64,000 nt of DNA, from NCBI RefSeq assembly GCF_018638295.1, contig NZ_JABTTS010000031.1, forward strand, positions 10,398 through 74,397, given 5' to 3'. The notes beneath the pieces are model-generated. The model was not told the DNA's origin, did not search any database, and worked only from the letters and a program-made list of their open reading frames with translations. How positions within the stretch are numbered: the first letter of the stretch is position 1; each line of letters begins with the position of its first letter. A program made the position numbers and the translations under genes. Positions 59,151 through 64,000 of the stretch are shown here, piece by piece. The stretch is from Streptomyces sp. CHD11. Its GTDB lineage: Bacteria; Actinomycetota; Actinomycetes; Streptomycetales; Streptomycetaceae.

Positions 59151-59936
59151 CTAGAAGTTGCCGAGGCCGCCGCAGACGTTGAGCGCCTGGGACGTGATGG
59201 ACGCGGCGGTGTCGGACGCGAGGTAGCCGACCAGGCCCGCGACCTCCTGGGGCGTGGAGTAGCGGCCGAGCGGGATCTTGGCCTGGAACTTCTTGAGGAT
59301 CTCGTCCTCGCTCGTGTCGTACGCCGCGGCGTAGCCCTGCCGCACCCGCTGGGCCATCGGCGTCTCGACGTAACCGGGGCAGACGGCGTTGACGGTGATG
59401 CCGGTCGGCGCGAGCTCGTTGCCGAGGGCCTTGGTGAAGCCGACGACGCCGTGCTTGGAGGCCGAGTAGGGGGCGCCGAGGACGACGCCCTGCTTGCCGG
59501 CGGTGGAGGCGATGTTGATGATCCGGCCGCGGTCCTTGGCGCGCATGCCGCCGGTGGTGAGGACCTCCCGGGTCATCCGGAAGACGCTGTTGAGGTTGGT
59601 GTCGATGACGTCGTCCCACAGCTCGTCGGTGAGGTCCGCGGTGGGACCGCCGCCCGAGCGCCCGGCGTTGTTGACGAGCACGTCGACGGTGCCGAACGCG
59701 GCGACGGCGCTGTGCACGAACTCCTTGACGGAGGCGGCGTCGCGGACGTCGAGCTGCCGGCCGTCGACGTCCAGACCTTCCTCGCGCAGTGTTTTGGCGG
59801 TGTGGGCGACGTTGTCCGCGTCGCGGGCGCCGATGAAGACCCGGTGCCCCTGCTGCGCCAGCAGCCGGGCGGCCTCCAGACCGATGCCGCTGGTCGCGCC
59901 GGTGACGAGGGCGACCTTCCGGGTGGTGTCGGACAT
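59151..59936 (-). CDS. Polyketide C-9 ketoreductase (ActIII family)
   Basis: A 261-residue SDR with VTGATSGIGLEAARLL, the type II PKS hallmark NNAGRSGGGPTADL, SKHGVVGFTKALGNEL following PYSASK, and the C-terminal LNVCGGLGNF (ActIII-type LNVCGGLGNY). It reduces the C-9 keto group of the nascent poly-beta-ketone. It starts 14 bp after the ACP stop. Confidence 0.96.
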   Translation of the reverse strand: MSDTTRKVALVTGATSGIGLEAARLLAQQGHRVFIGARDADNVAHTAKTLREEGLDVDGRQLDVRDAASVKEFVHSAVAAFGTVDVLVNNAGRSGGGPTADLTDELWDDVIDTNLNSVFRMTREVLTTGGMRAKDRGRIINIASTAGKQGVVLGAPYSASKHGVVGFTKALGNELAPTGITVNAVCPGYVETPMAQRVRQGYAAAYDTSEDEILKKFQAKIPLGRYSTPQEVAGLVGYLASDTAASITSQALNVCGGLGNF

Positions 59937-59949
59937 GGGTGTGCTCCTC

Positions 59950-60231
59950 TCAGGCGGCGCGGGCCCCGGACAGGGACAGCTGGGTGTTGACGACGTCGAT
60001 CAGGTCGCGCGGGGTGATGTCGTCGCCGAGGTCGTCGTCGTCCAGGACGATGTCGTACTCGCGCTCGATGCGGCCGCCGGTCTCCAGCAGCGCGATGGAC
60101 TCGTAGCCGAGCACCTCGAACGTGGTGTCCAGGATGTCTCCGGCGAGGTCGACGTTCTCGTCCGCGCCCGCGGCCTCGAGCAGGATCCGCCGGAGGTCGT
60201 CGAGGGTGAACTGGGTACTGGCACTGGCCAT
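59950..60231 (-). CDS. Type II PKS acyl carrier protein
   Basis: A 93-residue ACP. The phosphopantetheine site is LGYESIALLE with Ser45 (usual D-S-L/I, here E-S-I). It also has a typical IERxYDIxLxDD acidic helix region. GAAGG precedes the ATG. It tethers the growing chain. The neighbouring ketosynthase and chain-length factor expected upstream are missing; the gene is preceded by a repeat-rich 200-bp gap. Confidence 0.95.
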   Translation of the reverse strand: MASASTQFTLDDLRRILLEAAGADENVDLAGDILDTTFEVLGYESIALLETGGRIEREYDIVLDDDDLGDDITPRDLIDVVNTQLSLSGARAA

Positions 60232-60289
60232 GGGTACTTCCTTCGGTTCTCGGGGCGCTCGCGGCCCCCGGCTGATCGTTTCTGGTGGC

Positions 60290-60422
60290 CCGGACGCGGG
60301 CACGGCGGTCTCGGGCACGGCCGGCCCGGGTGGACGGCCGGTCTCGGGCACGGCCGACCCGGGTGGACGGCCGGCCCGGGTGGACGGCCGACCCGGTGGA
60401 CGGCCGACCCGGTGGACGGCGC
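60290..60422. repeat. GGTGGACGGCC-rich tandem repeat
   Basis: About five to seven imperfect units of CCCGGGTGGACGGCCG and GGTCTCGGGCACGGCC between the cyclase stop (60432) and the ACP start (60231). No coding signal. This is the place where ketosynthase and chain-length factor genes normally lie. Confidence 0.8.
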
Positions 60423-60431
60423 ACCGTCCGC

Positions 60432-60761
60432 TCAGGCGGACGCCTCCCACCGGTAGAAGCGCTGTGCCATGGCGTCGGCCGGGGAACGCCAGGTCGCCGG
60501 GTCGTAGGGGTCGATGAACGGTTTGAGGTCGTCGCTGATCCGCACGAAGCGCGGGTCGTCCTTGGCGCCCTGGATCAGCTCGCCGCCGTTGTCCTCGTCG
60601 AAGTCCTGCAGGTGGAAGTACAGGCCGTTGAAGGCGAAGAGCTGGCGCCGCCGGGTGCCCATGCGGTGCGGCATGTCCGTCGCGTCGAACTCGCCGAACA
60701 GCTTGGCGACGTCCGTGCTCGCACCGGGCGCCATGCGGGCCACGATCAGCGTGCTGTGCAT
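60432..60761 (-). CDS. TcmI-family polyketide cyclase
   Basis: A 109-residue monodomain cyclase: MHSTLIVARMAPGASTDVAKLFGEFDATDMPHRMGTRRRQLF and FNGLYFHLQDFDED. It matches the PF04673 cyclase found in angucycline and pentangular clusters (JadI type), where it closes later rings. GAGCGAGAAC precedes the ATG. In most clusters its stop is followed at once by the ketosynthase gene; here it is not. Confidence 0.93.
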   Translation of the reverse strand: MHSTLIVARMAPGASTDVAKLFGEFDATDMPHRMGTRRRQLFAFNGLYFHLQDFDEDNGGELIQGAKDDPRFVRISDDLKPFIDPYDPATWRSPADAMAQRFYRWEASA

Positions 60762-60814
60762 AGGTTCTCGCTCCTTGGCAGGGTCCGGTGTGGGGCGCCC
60801 GGCGAGGACGCCGT

Positions 60815-61510
60815 CTACGCGCCGGCGGCGCGCGTGTGCACGACGCGATAGGTGTTCGCGTCGAACCCGGTCCTCAGCTCGGCGATGCGCTCGTCGTTGG
60901 TGCGGCGGGGCCTGGGCTTGCGCTCGTGCGGCAGGTCGCGGAAGGCCCGGTAGCTCTCCTCGCTGTCCCACTGCGAGTAGACGACGGCGAAGGCGCCCTC
61001 GACGAACATGGCGCGCAGGCCCTTGAAGACGCTGTGCGAGCGGTAGCCGGGGACCTTCACGAGCCAGTCCTGGCCCTCGCCCAGCAGCTTGACCAGCTCG
61101 TCCTGGTCGGCCTCGCCGACCAGGTGGACCTCGATGGCCGTGTAGTCGTCGCGGTCCGGTGAGACCTGGACGCGGCCGCCGAGAGCGGGCTGGGTCCGGG
61201 AGAAGACGATCTCGTTCTGCAGCAGCCGGATGCCCGTGGTGATCTCACGGAAGACGGGCAGCGTCCGGTGCTTGAACTCCTCACCGTCGTACCGCTTCTC
61301 CAGGTCCTCGCCGCTGCGCCACTGGATCAGGTTGGCGGTCCCGGGAGAGTCCTGTCCGGCGTGCACGGTCGAGGAGATCCATCCCTCGTAGGCGGCCGCG
61401 TCGACGATCTTCCCCATCTCGGTGAGCAGCTGCTCCTGGTGCTCGGGGGTGTCGGTCGTGAACAGGTTGAGAACGGTCAGGTAGTTGTCCTCGGTGGAGA
61501 TGATCGGCAT
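60815..61510 (-). CDS. Ring-opening oxygenase, JadG/GilOII/AlpJ family
   Basis: 231 residues, a tandem antibiotic-biosynthesis-monooxygenase-type (ABM) protein: MPIISTEDNYLTVLNLFTTDTPEHQEQLL, GWISSTVHAGQDSPGTANLIQWRSGEDLEKRYDGEEFKHRTLPVFREITTGIRLLQNEI, and a second half from VQVSPDRDDYTAIEVHLVG. These lines match JadG, GilOII and AlpJ, flavin-dependent enzymes that cleave ring B of the angucyclinone and lead to gilvocarcin, jadomycin or benzofluorene skeletons. Together with the hydrazine cassette this favours a kinamycin-like benzofluorene. Confidence 0.9.
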   Translation of the reverse strand: MPIISTEDNYLTVLNLFTTDTPEHQEQLLTEMGKIVDAAAYEGWISSTVHAGQDSPGTANLIQWRSGEDLEKRYDGEEFKHRTLPVFREITTGIRLLQNEIVFSRTQPALGGRVQVSPDRDDYTAIEVHLVGEADQDELVKLLGEGQDWLVKVPGYRSHSVFKGLRAMFVEGAFAVVYSQWDSEESYRAFRDLPHERKPRPRRTNDERIAELRTGFDANTYRVVHTRAAGA

Positions 61511-61578
61511 GATTCCTTCGCTTCCTTCGCTTCCTCAAGATCCTTGGGATGTGCGTGCGGTGGGGAGGAGGAGCCTGG

Positions 61579-63066
61579 TCAGCCGGCGGGGCCGAACCAG
61601 CGGGCGAGCGCGTCGGTGAGCGGCACGTCCGTGGCACCGGCGGCCGGGCCGTCTCCGGCGCCGCCCACCCAGGCGACGTAGCCGTCGGGACGGACGAGGA
61701 TGCCGTCGAGGCCGCAGTCGCCTTCGGGGCCCTGCGCGGTGACGGTGTCGACCCGGTCGGACCAGCCCCGGGCCGCGGCGCGCAGACCGGCGCCGTCGGC
61801 GAGGTCGAGGAGCAGACCGCGCCCCGGCTCCAGGAGGGAGAAGACGTTGTCCTTCACCCCGTCGCGGGTGATCTGCTTGTCCTCGAGCCGCCGGCCGAGC
61901 AGCGGGTGGTCCCCGCCGCCGACGTCGTGGCGGATGTCGAGCCCGGTGACCATGCCGACCAGGTGGCGCTGCACCTCCTCGTGCCGCGCCAGCTCGGTGA
62001 ACACCTGGCGCAGCGGGCCGACTTCGTCGCCGCCGAGGTAGAGGGTGCGCTGGGCGAGGGTGTTGGCGAGGATGCGGGCACCGACCGGGTGACGTTCGCT
62101 GTGGTAGGTGTCGAGCAGCCCCTCGGGGGCCCGGCCCTTGATGTCGAGGGCGAGCTTCCAGCCGAGGTTGACGGCGTCCTGGATGCCGGCGCTCATGCCC
62201 TGGGCACCGATCGGCAGGTGGATGTGGGCGGCGTCGCCGGCGACGAAGACGCGGCCCCTGCGGTACTCGGCGGCCTGGCGGCTGACGTCGGTGGTGGAGG
62301 AGACCCACAGCGGCGTGGCGCCGCTGATGTCCTCGCCCGACAGGCGCTGGAACGCCTCGGCGACCTCCTCGAAGGTGATCGGCTCCGGGCCGGGGCGCAT
62401 CGGCTGCGCGCGGTCGTAGTAGATGACGCGGCTGCGGTCCGGTCCGAGCGGCAGCACCATGACCATGCCGCCGGGCACCGGCTCGCCGCTGAAGCGCGGG
62501 CGCAGTCGCACCCCGGTGATGTCGGCGAAGCGCAGTTCGACGGTGGGCGCGGTGCCGGGGAAGTCGATCCCGGCGCTCGTACGGACGACGCTGCGGGCGC
62601 CGTCGCAGCCGACGACGTGGCGGGCGCGGAGCGTGCCGGTGCCGTCCGCGGTGGCGATGTGGACGGCGACCCCGTCGTCGTCCTGCTCGACGCCGGTGAC
62701 CTCGACACCCCGGCGCACCTCGACGCCGCGCTCGGCGAGCACGCCGGCGAGCATGCCTTCGGTCCGCGACTGGGGGATGCCGCGGGCGCCGTACGAGCCA
62801 TTCGGAAGGACCCGGAAGTCGAGCGGCACACCGCCGAAATGACCGAACGGAATGACATCGACGTCACCGAGCCGGGAAAGGAGACCACGCTGCGCGAATT
62901 CCTCGATCGTGCGCGCGGAAAAGCCGAGGGCACGGGATTCCCTGATGGGTTCGGCGAGCCGGTCGACGACCAGTGCGGAGACTCCGTTGAGACTCAACTC
63001 GCCCGCGAGCATGAGTCCGGTGGGCCCTGCTCCTACTATGATCACGTCCGCGTCAAAGATATCCAT
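61579..63066 (-). CDS. FAD-dependent angucycline-type hydroxylase
   Basis: A 495-residue PHBH-class enzyme: VIIVGAGPTGLMLAGELSLNGVSALVVDR, GCDGARSVVRTSAG, GDAAHIHLPIGAQGMSAGIQDAVNLGWKLA, LVRPDGYVAWVGG. It is the first gene of the minus-strand polyketide operon. By position it corresponds to the PgaE/JadH/GilOI-type C-12 hydroxylase/dehydratase that acts early on prejadomycin-like intermediates; the exact position cannot be proven. Confidence 0.92.
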   Translation of the reverse strand: MDIFDADVIIVGAGPTGLMLAGELSLNGVSALVVDRLAEPIRESRALGFSARTIEEFAQRGLLSRLGDVDVIPFGHFGGVPLDFRVLPNGSYGARGIPQSRTEGMLAGVLAERGVEVRRGVEVTGVEQDDDGVAVHIATADGTGTLRARHVVGCDGARSVVRTSAGIDFPGTAPTVELRFADITGVRLRPRFSGEPVPGGMVMVLPLGPDRSRVIYYDRAQPMRPGPEPITFEEVAEAFQRLSGEDISGATPLWVSSTTDVSRQAAEYRRGRVFVAGDAAHIHLPIGAQGMSAGIQDAVNLGWKLALDIKGRAPEGLLDTYHSERHPVGARILANTLAQRTLYLGGDEVGPLRQVFTELARHEEVQRHLVGMVTGLDIRHDVGGGDHPLLGRRLEDKQITRDGVKDNVFSLLEPGRGLLLDLADGAGLRAAARGWSDRVDTVTAQGPEGDCGLDGILVRPDGYVAWVGGAGDGPAAGATDVPLTDALARWFGPAG

Positions 63067-63231
63067 CTTCCCTCTTCCGACTGGTGTGTGACGAGTATCG
63101 CCGGACCACGGAGAAACGGTAAAGCGAGTGCGGTACAGGCTTTGCGCAATGCACTACAGAACTCTGCCGGTAATGTCAGATCTCTGGCAGGAAACTGGTC
63201 CCGCGGGCGCGGTCGGCGCCATGCTCGGGCG

Positions 63232-63711
63232 GTGACTTCCAACCTTTCGCCCGCCGTTCCGGCCACGGTTCCGGCCACGGCCGCCGAAGCCGCCGACGCC
63301 GCCCTGGTCGCGGAGCTCCTGGGCCGCTATCTGGTCACGCTCGACGACGAGGAACCCGACGACACGTGGGCCCGCGGCCTGTTCACCGAGGACGCGGTCG
63401 TCACCTTCCCGATGAGCCGCCACGCAGGGCTCGCCGGGCTCGCCGAGTGGCACCGCGCCTCCCTCACGGCGTTCGCGTCCACCCAGCACCTGGGCTCGCC
63501 GGCGGTGGTGAGCGTCGGCGGCGACCGGGCCGCGTTCCGCGCCAACGTGCTGACCACGCACGTCCACCACCCCGGCGGTGACCGGCCACCGCTGTTCCGC
63601 GCGGGCACCCTCGCCTCCGGCGGGGCCCGCAGGACGGCCGCCGGGTGGCGGATGGACGAGCTGTCGTTCAGGGTCCTGTTCACCGAGGGCCAGCCCCCGC
63701 AGCGGGGGTGA
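63232..63711 (+). CDS. SnoaL/NTF2-like protein
   Basis: A 159-residue cone-shaped-barrel protein: VAELLGRYLVTLDDEEPDDTWARGLFTEDAVVTFPMSRHAGLAGLAEWHRASL and GGARRTAAGWRMDELSFRVLF. SnoaL-like proteins in aromatic polyketide clusters act as cyclases or hydroxylase partners. The GTG at 63232 is the most natural start, but the ribosome site is weak and the frame stays open upstream, so the N-terminus is uncertain. It is divergent from the hydroxylase operon. Confidence 0.75.
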   Translation: MTSNLSPAVPATVPATAAEAADAALVAELLGRYLVTLDDEEPDDTWARGLFTEDAVVTFPMSRHAGLAGLAEWHRASLTAFASTQHLGSPAVVSVGGDRAAFRANVLTTHVHHPGGDRPPLFRAGTLASGGARRTAAGWRMDELSFRVLFTEGQPPQRG

Positions 63712-63809
63712 CGGCAGGCCGGGGCGTCGTCACCAAGGCAGGCGTGCTGTCACCAGGGGGGCCAGCGGGCGGCGAGTGCTGAGCGGAGTTCCGCACCGCG
63801 GTGCAGGTC

Positions 63810-64000
63810 TCAGCTGTCCACCCCGGCCTCCCACTTGCGCCGGCGCAGCACGTAGTCGCTGAAGAGGTGTCGGCTTCGGTCGAGCAGTTCACCCACCTCC
63901 GCGTCGCCGCGCCGCCCGTCCGGGGACGGATGCCAGCGCTGCACTGATTGCGCGGCCCAGGTACGCAGCTTCGTATCCGGGTCCTCGAACAGACCGACCG
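63810..64000 (-). CDS. C-terminal part of an unrecognised protein (truncated by window edge)
   Basis: An open minus-strand frame from the edge to TGA at 63810-63812 encodes about 63 residues including LFEDPDTKLRTWAAQSVQRWH, LLDRSRHLFSDYVLRRRKWE and the end AGVDS. Codon bias is good, so it is probably a real gene whose start lies beyond 64000. It is helical and charged; the family is not recognisable. Confidence 0.55.
   Translation of the reverse strand, partial: VGLFEDPDTKLRTWAAQSVQRWHPSPDGRRGDAEVGELLDRSRHLFSDYVLRRRKWEAGVDS

Overview
The window is about 72% GC actinomycete DNA, most likely Streptomyces. The evidence is strong third-position GC bias, frequent GTG/TTG starts, 4-bp ATGA/GTGA overlaps and AGGAGG-type ribosome sites. 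Nearly all of it is secondary-metabolite biosynthesis. No tRNA or rRNA gene is visible.

Left block, about 1-33.5 kb: sugar and tailoring genes. dTDP-deoxysugar genes (thymidylyltransferase, 4,6-dehydratase, 2,3-dehydratase, 3-ketoreductase, 3,5-epimerase) point to a 2,6-dideoxy-L-hexose, with two GT-B glycosyltransferases to attach it. They are mixed with aromatic flavin hydroxylases, an O-methyltransferase homologue, a sulfotransferase-like protein, SDR/NmrA reductases, two AhpD-fold proteins lacking the redox cysteines, a secreted alpha/beta-hydrolase with Asp in place of the Ser nucleophile, a gamma-glutamyl hydrolase-type amidotransferase, a DrrAB-like ABC exporter and a StrR-family activator. 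Three near-perfect StrR-type operators (GTTCaaccg-N11-cggttGAAC) lie in divergent promoter regions here, plus one weak candidate.

Inside this block, at 16.3-21.4 kb, is a compact operon that I consider the most novel element. An uncatalogued 29-residue peptide gene with a strong ribosome site is followed by a 15-bp hairpin, then by four genes joined by 4-bp overlaps: HEAT-like/FGE-like protein, PhyH-type Fe/2-oxoglutarate oxygenase, second FGE-like protein and MFS exporter. The layout is that of a RiPP (ribosomally made peptide) operon, and it shares a StrR-type operator with the divergent glycosyltransferase.

Middle block, 33.8-45 kb: a non-cluster or decayed zone. It holds an XRE regulator with a small companion gene, an NHL beta-propeller gene lying between orphan type I-E-like CRISPR repeats, IS5- and IS3-type transposase remnants, a frameshifted GNAT pseudogene, VOC and AraC genes, a neocarzinostatin-family apoprotein, and a divergent flavin hydroxylase/TetR pair.

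Right block, 45-64 kb: type II (angucycline-type) polyketide genes plus a hydrazine cassette. The cassette (N-acetyltransferase, adenylosuccinate-lyase-like enzyme, glutamine-synthetase-like ligase, amidase, 692-aa protein of unknown family, dicluster ferredoxin, O-methyltransferase homologue) matches the glutamylhydrazine genes known from kinamycin, lomaiviticin and fosfazinomycin pathways. The polyketide part has a TcmI-type cyclase, ACP, C-9 ketoreductase, didomain aromatase/cyclase, a JadG/GilOII/AlpJ-type ring-opening oxygenase and three flavin hydroxylases. Ketosynthase and chain-length factor are absent from their usual place between cyclase and ACP, where only a short tandem-repeat spacer is found.

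Together the blocks suggest a glycosylated diazobenzofluorene-like (kinamycin/lomaiviticin family) product. Whether the peptide operon belongs to that pathway or to an embedded second one is open.
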